Below are positions 37,095 through 45,790 of a stretch of 63,233 nucleotides of DNA, piece by piece. The stretch is from CAZRKC01 sp964600665 (GTDB lineage Bacteria > Bacillota > SLNR01), in the NCBI GenBank assembly GCA_964600665.1, contig CAZRKC010000012.1, forward strand, positions 1 through 63,233, written 5' to 3'. The translations under genes and the position numbers were made by a program. The notes beneath the pieces were generated by a model. It saw nothing but the letters and a program-made list of their open reading frames with translations. It was not told the origin of the DNA and made no database searches. Every line of letters begins with the position of its first letter. Within the stretch, counting starts at the first letter, position 1.

Positions 37095-37535
37095 ATGGAC
37101 CATTTACATGAAATCGATGGTGAAGAATACAAAAAGCGACTAGTGAATCTGTTCCTGCGCAGCGGTCTGTGGGGATTCCCCAATGATGGGTTGAATCGAC
37201 AGGTCCTTTTGCGGAGTGCAATCGTTGGCTTGGATCCGGATGTGTCCTATTCTGAACACGAAATCAATGATAAACTGAAGGCCTGGGTGGAACGGGTCGG
37301 ATCCATCCTGGGCATCGACCATGTGACGATGCGGCGGTATCTGGTGGATTACCGGTACCTGGTACGCCAAGCGGATGGTTCGTGTTATCAACTGGGTGAC
37401 ATGAAGGGAATACCGTACCGGTTCAAACCGGAAATCGATACCATTGATATACCAGAGTTACTGCATGCTGCCCGCCTGGAGATCGAAAACAGAAAACAGG
37501 CGCATGTTCAATCCGATCCGGATCCAAAGCAATGA
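37095..37535 (+). CDS. DUF2087 domain protein
   Basis: 146 residues. The pattern RLVNLFLRSGL, an N-R-Q-V-L segment, YSEHEINDKL (about 54-63) and MRRYLVDYRYLVRQADGS (about 79-96) is the DUF2087 domain, a winged-helix-like module often found with ArsR or MerR regulators. ATG 37095 is chosen for GGAGG seven bases upstream. It lacks the usual N-terminal DNA-binding partner domain, so a regulatory role is only possible. Neighbours give no clue. Confidence 0.75.
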   Translation: MDHLHEIDGEEYKKRLVNLFLRSGLWGFPNDGLNRQVLLRSAIVGLDPDVSYSEHEINDKLKAWVERVGSILGIDHVTMRRYLVDYRYLVRQADGSCYQLGDMKGIPYRFKPEIDTIDIPELLHAARLEIENRKQAHVQSDPDPKQ

Positions 37536-37761
37536 CGAGACCGCCGTTGGCAGTCGATTTCCAAGACTCTAACAAGGCTCATGTGAGAGTCTGCCTTACC
37601 CCTGAATGAGCATGATGTGCCCGGGCAAGCCAGACGATCTGTTTGCAAAAAAACGCGATGAGGCAGGAAATCGATTCCGGGATTTTGAATCCGCTGGATT
37701 GCGACAGGTGAGCAGGTTTAATTCAGTGATGAATATCCATCTAACGACGGATAATGAATGC

Positions 37762-37790
37762 AGAAGCCCAGATCGAGGGGCTTCTTTTTC
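37762..37790 (+). terminator. Rho-independent terminator
   Basis: Perfect 8-bp stem AGAAGCCC/GGGCTTCT (37762-37769 with 37778-37785) followed by five T. It lies about 225 bases past the DUF2087 gene. Confidence 0.75.
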
Positions 37791-37823
37791 CACCCAAATG
37801 TTCAATCTTTTGTCACAAAAATG

Positions 37824-37949
37824 CCATGGATCTGTGTTATCCTACAGAAAGTAGGCAGGCATTCCGCCTGCTATTGGCAGCAAATGGACGAGCACCGTCT
37901 CCTTGCAGCGTAAGGTTGGGGAAGAGAAAGATCCATGGGGGTGGGTGTC
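37824..37949 (+). promoter_or_regulatory. Structured 5' leader of the DUF4405 gene
   Basis: A 10-bp perfect inverted repeat (CCATGGATCT at 37824-37833 with 37929-37938) closes about 95 bases that contain a GCAGGC/GCCTGC hairpin (loop ATTCC, about 37854-37870) and a second imperfect hairpin (about 37880-37906). The closing helix ends against the G-rich SD of the ATG at 37950, so pairing should hinder translation. No known riboswitch class recognised. Confidence 0.5.
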
Positions 37950-38891
37950 ATGAACCGGTTAACAAAACAGATTCTGCAGGATGGGTTCATCTTTTTACTG
38001 GTCATGCTGATGATGGATACGGCATGGTCTGGTATCCAATGGCATGAACGGATCGGCATTGCTGCGGGGGTGGTTCTGTTGATCCATACCCTGCTGCATT
38101 GGGCCTGGATAAAAGCCATCTTCCAGTTGGGAAACCGACAACGGTTAAACCGAAAAACACGCTGGATCATAGTGCTGGATATTGGAATTGGGATCAGTTT
38201 TGCCATGACGGTGATCACAGGATTGTTCATTGCCCGGACCATGCCATTTCTGTCTCCCTACAGTCAGTCGGCTTGGGTGACCGCGTTGCATCACAGTAGT
38301 GCATATGGTGCGTTGCTCTTGACGGGTATTCATGTCGGTGTTCATGTGCATACCTGGCTAAGCGGAATCACCGCCTGGTATCCGGCGCTGGCGCGGCCGT
38401 CTGCTCAAACGGTCAGTCGGATTGCAGCACTGGTCGTCATGGTTTTCGGTTTAAGGGGGTTCTGGGCGTTAGATTATCTCCAGGTTATGGCGAGTCCCGT
38501 GACCGGGGTCAATCCACTGGCACCCGTTAGTACCCTGATGACCGGTGATGACCAAGATCAGTTGACGGCAGCCAGTCTTGCAGGAAGTGAAGGTACCATC
38601 CAATCCGAATCCCTCGCCACCTATCTCGGCCGGCTGGTCTGCACCGGCTGTCGTCGATGCTGCTCACTGCTGGCACCTCAATGTCAAACCGGCGCCAAAC
38701 AGGCTGCTGCGGCAACCGCGGTTTATGAATCCCAAACCGCGACGGCAGATGAAGATGGTGTGCCTGCGAGTGAACAGGATGGCATCACGAACAATCAAGT
38801 GGTGTCACCATCATGGTGGAATTTTCCCGGGGTTACCGGGATGATGGTGCTGGGTACATACTATTTGATCACCTGGAAAAGGAAAACGTAA
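37950..38891 (+). CDS. DUF4405/cytochrome-b-like membrane protein with Cys-rich tail
   Basis: 313 residues. Four or more N-terminal helices contain histidines at spacing suited to haem b ligation (HERIGIAAGVVLLIHTLLHW and ALHHSSAYGALLLTGIHVGV), as in DUF4405 proteins. A further helix follows at about 150-172. The extramembrane part carries a CTGCRRCCSL...C motif (about 228-242) that may hold a cofactor or Fe-S centre. Electron transfer at the membrane is inferred. ATG 37950 has a G-rich SD at about 37937-37945. Regulated, I infer, by the structured leader. Confidence 0.7.
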   Translation: MNRLTKQILQDGFIFLLVMLMMDTAWSGIQWHERIGIAAGVVLLIHTLLHWAWIKAIFQLGNRQRLNRKTRWIIVLDIGIGISFAMTVITGLFIARTMPFLSPYSQSAWVTALHHSSAYGALLLTGIHVGVHVHTWLSGITAWYPALARPSAQTVSRIAALVVMVFGLRGFWALDYLQVMASPVTGVNPLAPVSTLMTGDDQDQLTAASLAGSEGTIQSESLATYLGRLVCTGCRRCCSLLAPQCQTGAKQAAAATAVYESQTATADEDGVPASEQDGITNNQVVSPSWWNFPGVTGMMVLGTYYLITWKRKT

Positions 38892-38904
38892 GGATTGATT
38901 GACA

Positions 38905-38932
38905 GAGGGGGGCCGTCACCGGCCTCCTTTTT
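38905..38932 (+). terminator. Rho-independent terminator
   Basis: GC-rich hairpin (left arm about 38907-38915, right arm CGGCCTCC at 38920-38927, one mismatch) followed by five T, just after the DUF4405 gene. Confidence 0.8.
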
Positions 38933-39091
38933 GATTGCTTTTCATGAAGAGCACTTACAAGATTGCAGGTTGGTTTCATATCTGATTATTCCGGGCATAA
39001 ATCTTTACACAAAATTAACAACTTTAGTTAGAATTTGGGACACCGTCTTGACACAGAATCCGCTATGATGATTGAGGAAGGCGGTGAAACC

Positions 39092-39541
39092 ATGACAGCG
39101 ATCCTCATTATCTCAGGACTGGGTATCATGATTCTCGGTTATATCCTTATGGACAATATCGATCGATTCATGAAAAAAGGCGGTGTCGTAAAAGAATACC
39201 AGGGTGAGTCTGAAAGCACTGTGCTGATTTATGCATCAGACGGTATCCTGCCTGCTCTGGAGCCGTTGCTGTCCCGGGAGCATATTTCCTACCGCATATT
39301 ACGGGATCCCCATTCTCCCCGGAATCTGCACACCCACACCGCGCTGGCGATATCCGACAATGATTTGGACAATTTGTTGTTTTGCAGCGAGATCCGGCAT
39401 TTGCACCCCAATGCGTATACGATTGCCCGCTGCAACAATGCTCTGTACCAGCATGTGTATGAAGGAGTGGGTATCCACCGGATCCTGACCGGTACCACCA
39501 CTCCCGACCGGATTCTTTCGGTCATGAAGGGAGGCGAATGA
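39092..39541 (+). CDS. KtrA-like protein lacking the nucleotide-binding glycine motif
   Basis: 149 residues: an N-terminal transmembrane helix (about 3-22) and a domain resembling the TrkA-N/RCK fold. In the first strand, where KtrA has a Gly-x-Gly-x-x-Gly loop, this protein reads VLIYASDGILPAL, so NAD/ATP binding is probably lost. The sequence later shows the expected HPNAYTIARCNN and GVGIHRIL strands. ATG 39092 is preferred, with GGCGGTG five bases upstream. Its end overlaps ktrB (ATGA), so it probably acts with KtrB as a degenerate gating subunit. Confidence 0.65.
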   Translation: MTAILIISGLGIMILGYILMDNIDRFMKKGGVVKEYQGESESTVLIYASDGILPALEPLLSREHISYRILRDPHSPRNLHTHTALAISDNDLDNLLFCSEIRHLHPNAYTIARCNNALYQHVYEGVGIHRILTGTTTPDRILSVMKGGE

Positions 39542-40878
39542 CCATCATTGGTCGTCGTCGTTTAAACGCGAAACAGTATTTGATCGTCGGTTTCTCATCA
39601 ATTATTTTCATCGGTGCAGTGTTACTGATGTTGCCGGTTGCCAACAAAAGCGGGGCATCAATTCCCTTTGTCAATGCATTATTTACAGCGGCATCTGCAA
39701 CCTGCGTCACCGGGCTGGTGGTGTATGATACCTGGTCTCAGTTCACCATGTTCGGCCAATTCGTAATCATGATCCTGATCCAGATCGGTGGATTGGGGTT
39801 TATGACCTTTGCCATTTTATTGTCCATGGCTTTGGGTAAACGCATCGGCCTGCGGGATCGATTCTATCTGATGGAGGCCATCAATGCCATGCAGCTAGGT
39901 GGAGTGGTGCGCCTTGTCCGCCGGATCATTTTCGGGACATTGTATCTGGAGTTTTTTGGTGCGGTGATTCTATCCACTGTCTTTATTCCCATGTATGGCC
40001 GGGTCACAGGCATCTGGTTCAGTATTTTCCACTCCGTTTCTGCATTTTGTAATGCCGGGTTTGATTTAATGGGGATCGTGACCCCATATGGATCCTTCGT
40101 GCCATTTGTGGGCAATACGGTGGTCAGCGGGACCCTGATCATCCTGATTATATTGGGCGGGGTGGGATTTGTGGTCTGGGATGATGTGATCCGCAGCGGC
40201 TGGCGGTTGCGGCAGATGAATCTGCACACAAAGATCACGGTTTCCTTTACCATTGGGCTGATATTGCTGTCAACCGGTGCATTTATGATTCTGGAATGGA
40301 ATACGACTTTAGCCGGTTTGAGTATGGGGGATAAGGTATTGGCGGCTTTGTTTCAATCCGTGACACCCCGGACTGCGGGATTCAATACCATCGACACGGC
40401 CTCATTAAGCACCGGTGGGTCGTTGCTGACCATTATCCTGATGTTTATTGGTGCTGGTCCGGGATCAACCGCAGGGGGGATAAAGGTCACAACCTTGGCT
40501 GTTCTGCTGTTATCTGTCCTGGCAGACCTGCAAAACAAGGCGGAAGTCACAGCGTTTCGGCGTCGTCTGGATTACAGTCAGATCAAACGGGCTTTTACCA
40601 GCACCACCTCATATCTGCTGATCGTATTTGCTGGTTGCATGGCCATCGCCTACATCCAGCCGTTGTCGTTCCATGATGTCATATTTGAAGCCTTCTCAGC
40701 CATGGGAACCGTGGGCTTGAGCAGAGGGATCACCCGGGACCTGGTGCCACTGTCCCGCATAGTGATCATCGGTTTGATGTACGCTGGGCGTCTGGGCAGC
40801 TTGACGGTGTTTATGGCTATGTCTGAGCGGAAGAACTGCATATCCATCAAACACCCCCTGGATAAGGTCGTGGTGTGA
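39538..40878 (+). CDS. ktrB: Potassium uptake channel KtrB/TrkH
   Basis: 446-residue membrane protein of the SKT superfamily: four repeats of helix-P-loop-helix, with selectivity loops visible as SATCVTGLVV (about 40-49), SAFCNAGFD (about 165-173), TPRTAGFNT (about 276-284) and MGTVGLSRG (about 384-392). Imports K+ (with Na+ or H+). It overlaps the KtrA-like gene by four bases. AGGGAGG sits three to four bases upstream of its ATG. Followed by a thioredoxin-like gene after 125 bases. Confidence 0.93.
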   Translation: MTIIGRRRLNAKQYLIVGFSSIIFIGAVLLMLPVANKSGASIPFVNALFTAASATCVTGLVVYDTWSQFTMFGQFVIMILIQIGGLGFMTFAILLSMALGKRIGLRDRFYLMEAINAMQLGGVVRLVRRIIFGTLYLEFFGAVILSTVFIPMYGRVTGIWFSIFHSVSAFCNAGFDLMGIVTPYGSFVPFVGNTVVSGTLIILIILGGVGFVVWDDVIRSGWRLRQMNLHTKITVSFTIGLILLSTGAFMILEWNTTLAGLSMGDKVLAALFQSVTPRTAGFNTIDTASLSTGGSLLTIILMFIGAGPGSTAGGIKVTTLAVLLLSVLADLQNKAEVTAFRRRLDYSQIKRAFTSTTSYLLIVFAGCMAIAYIQPLSFHDVIFEAFSAMGTVGLSRGITRDLVPLSRIVIIGLMYAGRLGSLTVFMAMSERKNCISIKHPLDKVVV

Positions 40879-41003
40879 TCGGCGTTATTGTCATGGGCTA
40901 AAATCTACTCCGGGAGTCTACCATGCAGCGGACATTGACTGGTTCATTTTGACAGAGATGCGACTGCGTGGTACACTCAAATTAAAAACAACGGAGGGAT
41001 ATC

Positions 41004-41585
41004 ATGGCGTTTACATTGCAGATCGGCGAATCAGCACCAGACTTTTCCTTACCGGCAACAGACGGCCGAACATATTCACTGGCGGACTTTGCCGCCGCAG
41101 ATGTACTGGTGGTTTTTTTCACCTGCAACCACTGTCCGTATGTAATCGGTTCTGATGAAGTGACCCGAAAGACGGTGGATCAGTTTATGCCCAAAGGTGT
41201 GGCCTTCATTGGCATCAATGCCAACAGCGAAGCGACCAATGCCACGGACTCGTTTGATCACATGGTCGCACGCATGGCGGAGTACAAGTTTCCGTGGGTC
41301 TATGTTCGAGACGATAGTCAGGACACGGCCAGAGCCTACGGGGCGTTGGTCACTCCGCATTTTTACGTGTTTGACCGGGAGCGAAAACTCATCTACACCG
41401 GCAGAGGGGTGGACACACCCAAGGATGCCGCACATGCCACCGTCAACGATCTGGACAATGCCCTCAATGACCATTTGTCCGGTCGTTCTGTACGTGTTCC
41501 CCTGACCAACCCCATTGGTTGCAATGTAAAATGGATCGGTCAAGATGCTCATTGGATCCCCGAAGCTGCCGTCAAGTTGGTTTAA
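41004..41585 (+). CDS. Thioredoxin-like/AhpC-TSA family protein
   Basis: 193 residues with the redoxin fold: GESAPDFSLPATDGR near the start, the redox-like CNHCPYVIGS motif (about 43-52) with Cys43 and Cys46, a cis-Pro loop VTPHFYVFD (about 112-120). Members reduce disulfides or peroxides; the paired cysteines here imply a thiol-disulfide reductase activity. No signal peptide, so cytoplasmic. GGAGGG is five bases before the ATG. It sits between the K+ channel and the two-component genes without overlap, so its link to K+ uptake is not shown. Confidence 0.88.
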   Translation: MAFTLQIGESAPDFSLPATDGRTYSLADFAAADVLVVFFTCNHCPYVIGSDEVTRKTVDQFMPKGVAFIGINANSEATNATDSFDHMVARMAEYKFPWVYVRDDSQDTARAYGALVTPHFYVFDRERKLIYTGRGVDTPKDAAHATVNDLDNALNDHLSGRSVRVPLTNPIGCNVKWIGQDAHWIPEAAVKLV

Positions 41586-41754
41586 AGTGAGATAGGGGTC
41601 AGATGAGACTGGCCTGCGAATGATGCAGAACCGGCATCCATCCGGTCTGTTTCAGCCCTGATGCTGAGATAGCCATTGCATCACCATCAACCGGTGAGGC
41701 GAATCATGAACCCCTCTGGCCGGGAATGCTGGCCATGGGAGGAGGCGCAAGTGC

Positions 41755-43161
41755 ATGGACACGATCCGGAGAATTCCGCGAAATCTATTAATTACCATGG
41801 TCATTGTGCTGGCGGCAACGGCCAGCTCCCTCACCGTCAGTATGCTGGGAGTAGGCAAGGAGAGCATCATCATGGTCTTCTTGCTGGGTGTCTTGTTTAC
41901 CACGGTTTTGACCAGTCATTATACCTGGGGGATGCTGGCATCCGTCGCTAGTCTCATGCTGTTCAACTTTTTGTTCACCGAACCCAGGTTTACCTTTGTG
42001 ATCTATAGCAGCAACGATATTGTTCTACTGCTGTTCTTTCTGGTCACGGCCGTCGTATCCGGGATCGTGACCTCACGCTTGCAGCTGCAGATCGGGCTGG
42101 CTGCAAAAAATGAACGCACTGCCCGGATCTTGTATCAGATTGCATCCGGGTTTTTATCCGTCAGCGGCCGCCGGGGGATCGTGCTACAAGGGGTCTCGTA
42201 TATTCGAGAGTATGTGGGCAAAGGAGCCATGGTCAAGTTGGATAAAGACGCTGAACCGTATACGGAAGACGGGTCGGTACTGGAAGGTCTGTATCGGGAT
42301 TATCGGATCAGCAGCGCCTCGGGACCTTTGGGTGTGCTGCGAGTTTATCTGGGGGAAGTGGTGCCGGATGAGCAAACTGAACTGGTGATCCAGGCGGTCG
42401 TCACCCAGCTGGGCATCGCCTTAGACCGGGAACAGCTGTACAGTCAGCGGGAAAACATCCGCCTGGCCATGGAGCGGGAGCATCTGCGGGCAAACTTGCT
42501 CCGAGCGGTGTCTCACGATCTCCGCAGTCCCCTGACAGCCTTGTCCGGAGCCGGGAGTTTGCTTTCGGATGAATATGACCATCTGACCGATCAGGAACGA
42601 CGTAAACTAGCCACTGACATCAGTGAGGAAATTATCTGGCTGTCAGATCTAGTGGAGAATATTTTGAATATGACCCGCATCAATGAGTCCCAACTGGTGA
42701 TCGAGAAAGCAGACGAAGTCGTGGATGATGTGGTCAGTGAAGCCGTCACCCATGTGGAGCGGTTGCTGAAAGGACGGTCGTTTACCGTAGACCTGCCCAG
42801 CGAAGTGATCATGGTGCCCATGGACGGGCGGCTGATGGTGCGGGTGCTGATCAATCTACTGGAAAATGCCGTCCGGCATACCCCTCCGGAAGCAGAGATT
42901 CGCCTGGAGGTCGGGGTTAGCGATGGTCATCTGGTAATCTCCGTGGCGGATACCGGCAATGGCATCGACGGGAAAATTGTAGGCAGCTTATTCGATAAAT
43001 ATGTCACATTGGACAAAGGGATGTCAGACAACAAACGGGGAATCGGTCTAGGGTTATCCATCTGCAAGGCCATCGTCAATGCCCACGGGGGGACGATTCG
43101 CGTGGAACCGAATCAGCCGTCAGGGGCTCGTTTTGTGGTAACATTACCCGTGGAGGGATGA
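41755..43161 (+). CDS. KdpD-like sensor histidine kinase (short form)
   Basis: 468 residues. Four N-terminal helices form a DUF4118-type membrane domain (about 12-105), followed by a GAF-like region, HisKA with His254 in VSHDLRSPL and a HATPase domain with NLLENAVRHTP, DTGNGID and GLGLSICKAIVNAHGG. The cytosolic KdpD and USP domains of classical KdpD are missing. AGGAGG sits nine bases before the ATG. It overlaps or abuts the response-regulator gene, so they are a pair. Likely senses K+ limitation or turgor, from similarity and from the neighbouring ktrB. Confidence 0.9.
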   Translation: MDTIRRIPRNLLITMVIVLAATASSLTVSMLGVGKESIIMVFLLGVLFTTVLTSHYTWGMLASVASLMLFNFLFTEPRFTFVIYSSNDIVLLLFFLVTAVVSGIVTSRLQLQIGLAAKNERTARILYQIASGFLSVSGRRGIVLQGVSYIREYVGKGAMVKLDKDAEPYTEDGSVLEGLYRDYRISSASGPLGVLRVYLGEVVPDEQTELVIQAVVTQLGIALDREQLYSQRENIRLAMEREHLRANLLRAVSHDLRSPLTALSGAGSLLSDEYDHLTDQERRKLATDISEEIIWLSDLVENILNMTRINESQLVIEKADEVVDDVVSEAVTHVERLLKGRSFTVDLPSEVIMVPMDGRLMVRVLINLLENAVRHTPPEAEIRLEVGVSDGHLVISVADTGNGIDGKIVGSLFDKYVTLDKGMSDNKRGIGLGLSICKAIVNAHGGTIRVEPNQPSGARFVVTLPVEG

Positions 43162-43163
43162 AT

Positions 43164-43850
43164 ATGGATGAAGAGTTGAAGATCCTGGTCATCGAAGACG
43201 ACAAATACATCTCCAACTTCATTGCCATGTCCCTGGAGAAAGGGCACTACCAGGTGATCAGTGCAGATTCCGGCGCAGCGGGGATGTTCATGTTTACCTC
43301 GTACCATCCGGATATCATTCTCCTGGATCTGGGGCTGCCGGATATGGACGGTTTGGAGATCATCCGCAGCATTCGCGAGACATCGGAGATCCCGATTCTG
43401 GTGGTGTCCGCCCGGGGACAGGAACGGGAGAAAATCGAAGCCCTGGACCTGGGGGCAGATGACTATATCACCAAACCGTTCCACATGGGCGAACTCATGG
43501 CCCGGATCCGGGTCGTGCAGCGGGGATTGGTTAAGGTGACACCGGCAGATGCAATATTCAAACAGGATTTTCTCACAGTGGATTTTGAGAAGCGTCATGT
43601 GTTGATGGATAACACCGAAGTTCATCTGACGCCCATGGAATACCGTCTGCTGCAGTTGATGATTGCCAATCAGGGCAAAGTTCTGACCCATAATTACATC
43701 ATGAAGCGCATCTGGGGGTATGAAAGCAGCGATACCAAAAGTGTGCGGGTCTTGATGGCCAACCTGCGGCGAAAGGTCGAGAAAAACACCGCCAGCCCGC
43801 GGTTTATTCTCACCGAAGTGGGGGTCGGATATCGGTTTTCAGATAATTGA
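43164..43850 (+). CDS. KdpE-like response regulator (OmpR family)
   Basis: 228 residues: receiver domain with acidic pocket EDD (11-13), phospho-acceptor Asp55 in LLDLGLPD, Lys near 105 (ITKPFH), and a winged-helix OmpR/PhoB output domain (about 130-225; SVRVLMANLRRKVE). ATG 43164 is chosen because GGAGGG is six bases upstream; an ATG at 43158 is too close. Two bases separate it from the kinase stop. Probable targets are ktrB and its own operon. Confidence 0.92.
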   Translation: MDEELKILVIEDDKYISNFIAMSLEKGHYQVISADSGAAGMFMFTSYHPDIILLDLGLPDMDGLEIIRSIRETSEIPILVVSARGQEREKIEALDLGADDYITKPFHMGELMARIRVVQRGLVKVTPADAIFKQDFLTVDFEKRHVLMDNTEVHLTPMEYRLLQLMIANQGKVLTHNYIMKRIWGYESSDTKSVRVLMANLRRKVEKNTASPRFILTEVGVGYRFSDN

Positions 43851-43986
43851 TCCATGGGACGACCGGTCATACGGGCGTTCCGCGGTCATCCAAATGATGA
43901 TTGCTGCGGGTGATTCTGCGACATGCGTGTCTGGGGCGTCACTGATGACGCTGGGGTGCTGGTGACGTGGAGTTTTCTGATAATAG

Positions 43987-44015
43987 TTGACAAAGTCGGT
44001 GAAAAGGTGTAAAAC
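43987..44015 (+). promoter_or_regulatory. Promoter of the second GEMM riboswitch
   Basis: TTGACA (43987-43992) and TAAAAC (44010-44015) with a 17-base spacer, about 25 bases ahead of the aptamer. Confidence 0.65.
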
Positions 44016-44040
44016 TAACTTAGTGACGCTGAAGGGAAAC

Positions 44041-44168
44041 CTTCTGCCGATAAAGGCGACCCGGTCGAAAGGCCGGCAAGCAAAGCCAAGGGCCTAAAGG
44101 GAAACCAAAGGCATCCGGTTGCCGAAGTGGGAGGATTTTTTATTGTCCTCCGATAATAAAAGGGAGGA
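44041..44168 (+). promoter_or_regulatory. Variant cyclic di-GMP-I (GEMM) riboswitch with translational expression platform
   Basis: GATAAAGGC, a CGAAAG tetraloop hairpin, GCAAAGCCAAGGGCCTAAAG and GGCATCCGGTTGCCGA follow the GEMM-I order. Two stretches normally near-invariant differ: GGCGACCC in place of GGCAAACC, and CCGGCAAGC in place of the GGGACGC. The ligand-contacting G of GGC is kept. Downstream, GGGAGGA (44129-44135), TCCTCC (44146-44151) and the SD GGGAGGA (44162-44168) can pair alternately: TCCTCC either masks the SD or is taken by the first GGGAGGA. That is a translational switch. The polarity with ligand is not evident. Confidence 0.75.
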
Positions 44169-44174
44169 ATGTGT

Positions 44175-45305
44175 ATGAAGAAATCGTCGATTAGTCTCGT
44201 TCTGTTGTTAGTGGTGGCATTGCTGGTACCGGGACTTTCCGGATGTGGGTCGTTACCTACGGTCTCAGCAAGCTACAAAGTGTCACTGGATGTCAATCCC
44301 AGTATAGAACTCACCGTCACAGATGGCCTGGTGTCCGAAGTGAAAGCGTATAACGATGACGGCGCGGCCATCACCCTGGACGTGGCTGTGCTTGGTATGA
44401 CGGCAGAAGCGGCTGTGGCCGCCATTGTTGACGAAATGGTGGCTGATGGATTTATCTTGCCCACAGGGGATACCACACCGTACCTGCTGATCACCGTGGG
44501 TGAGGAAGCGGGTTTTGATCCGACTGTTGTTGCAGGGCTGGAGTCTGCGGCTATGCTCGCAATGGAACCCTATGTCGTGGATTGTCGGGTCAAAAGTGCA
44601 GTGGTCAGTACCGACACCCAGACAGCTGCCGGCGAGGCAGATATGTCGATTGGACGGTATGTCCTGTTCTCCTATATTGCACAGGAAATGGACATGACAC
44701 TGGAAGCAGCAATAGAAGCATATGTCGATTATACCATGGGCGAATTGATGGATCTGTTCCCGGATGCGGAAACCGTTTTTGCTGCTCCGGAAGACGATGA
44801 AGGTGAACCCGAACTGGATGATCCGATCCTTGAAGAACCATTGCCGACCCTGGAAGATGCCTGGGCGCAGCTCATGGCGGACTTAAAAGTGGCAAGAGAT
44901 ACTTTCCATACCACCTTTAAGGGCATCAAGGATGTTTACAAGACTGAATTGCACCGCTTGCATGCAGCCCGCAAGACCGGGGATAAAGTTGCGATCAAAG
45001 CAGAACTGACCCAGGTGCGTAAAGAGATGCTGGCAGGCCGAAAAGCAGCCATTCTGGCATTTCGGGATGCGATGCGGATTGCCAAAGAGAATTTCCTGGC
45101 TGCAGCGGCAGAACTAGGAATACCGCTGGAGGAAGCCGAAGAATATCTGGAGCAGGATCTGGATGAAGATATCGATGATGATATCGAAGAACCGGAGTTT
45201 CCCGAAGATGACGATGAAGGAGAAATTGAAGTGCAGTCGGTGACCACTCCAAAACCATCCCATCCTGTAAAAACTGTGAAGCCAACCAGTGGCAAGAAAA
45301 AGTAG
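44175..45305 (+). CDS. RsgI-like surface lipoprotein
   Basis: 376 residues. Lipobox GLSGC gives lipidated Cys24. Residues about 35-150 resemble the extracellular mid-domain of RsgI anti-sigma factors (SLDVNPSIELTV followed by a conserved VKAYNDDG). The cytosolic sigma-binding domain and membrane helix of RsgI are missing, so it is not a classical anti-sigma factor. The C-terminal half is helical with Lys/Arg-rich then very acidic stretches and a Lys-rich end. ATG 44175 has GGAGG seven bases upstream. It lies behind the variant c-di-GMP riboswitch. A decayed copy of its 3' end lies at 46965-47300. Confidence 0.8.
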   Translation: MKKSSISLVLLLVVALLVPGLSGCGSLPTVSASYKVSLDVNPSIELTVTDGLVSEVKAYNDDGAAITLDVAVLGMTAEAAVAAIVDEMVADGFILPTGDTTPYLLITVGEEAGFDPTVVAGLESAAMLAMEPYVVDCRVKSAVVSTDTQTAAGEADMSIGRYVLFSYIAQEMDMTLEAAIEAYVDYTMGELMDLFPDAETVFAAPEDDEGEPELDDPILEEPLPTLEDAWAQLMADLKVARDTFHTTFKGIKDVYKTELHRLHAARKTGDKVAIKAELTQVRKEMLAGRKAAILAFRDAMRIAKENFLAAAAELGIPLEEAEEYLEQDLDEDIDDDIEEPEFPEDDDEGEIEVQSVTTPKPSHPVKTVKPTSGKKK

Positions 45306-45322
45306 GATAATGTGATACAAAC

Positions 45323-45346
45323 AAACCGCCCTCGGGCGGTTTTGTG
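45323..45346 (+). terminator. Rho-independent terminator of the RsgI-like gene
   Basis: Perfect 9-bp stem AAACCGCCC/GGGCGGTTT (45323-45331 with 45334-45342) followed by TGTG, just after the stop codon. A near copy is at 47314-47340. Confidence 0.85.
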
Positions 45347-45645
45347 TTATGCAGGGTGGCATGCAATCAGGTTTAGTAGTCAGTAGTTTTAAATATTTAC
45401 GGAATACATGTGATTAAGGTGGATTGAGCTTGATAGTAGTGTAGGTTAAACTTTTGTGATATCAAGCGGATGACTTCGAACAGATAAATTATGAGGAAAT
45501 GATCGCAAATTTGGGCATAATGCCTGCAGAGTTCATGGGGGAAGGTGAAGAGAGAGTCATAAGGTATTTATTCTTCACAGCAAATGAAGCGAAAATTATG
45601 CACACTAGTTAAGCAAATGTTTGTGATTCGTTATCCCAGAAATGT

Positions 45646-45790
45646 TTCAGTCCGGGAACTCCCTCTGTCTATGAAGATGTCCGCATACTTTTTAGTCTCG
45701 GCAAGTGCCCCGGCCAAACGAAAGCAGGCCATGCTGGAATATGTGATCCGACCGCCAGGTGACGAACTAGATACCGGATTAAGCAGGGTG
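45646..45790 (+). pseudogene. RusA-type resolvase fragment (copy A)
   Basis: Reads MKMSAYFLVSASAPAKRKQA and so on, matching the RusA-like segment at 57.8 kb, then diverges after GDELD. It lacks both ends, including the catalytic Asp region. A prophage remnant. Confidence 0.65.

Noticed and set aside
39048..39069. TTGACA at 39048-39053 and TATGAT at 39064-39069 as a promoter for the potassium-uptake genes
   Set aside because: The spacer is only ten bases, too short for a sigma-A promoter, and the TATGAT is close to the start codon.
41755..43161. Full-length KdpD
   Set aside because: The N-terminal KdpD and USP domains are missing and no kdpFABC follows.
44175..45305. True anti-sigma factor RsgI
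   Set aside because: It has a lipobox and no cytosolic sigma-binding domain; only the extracellular domain resembles RsgI.
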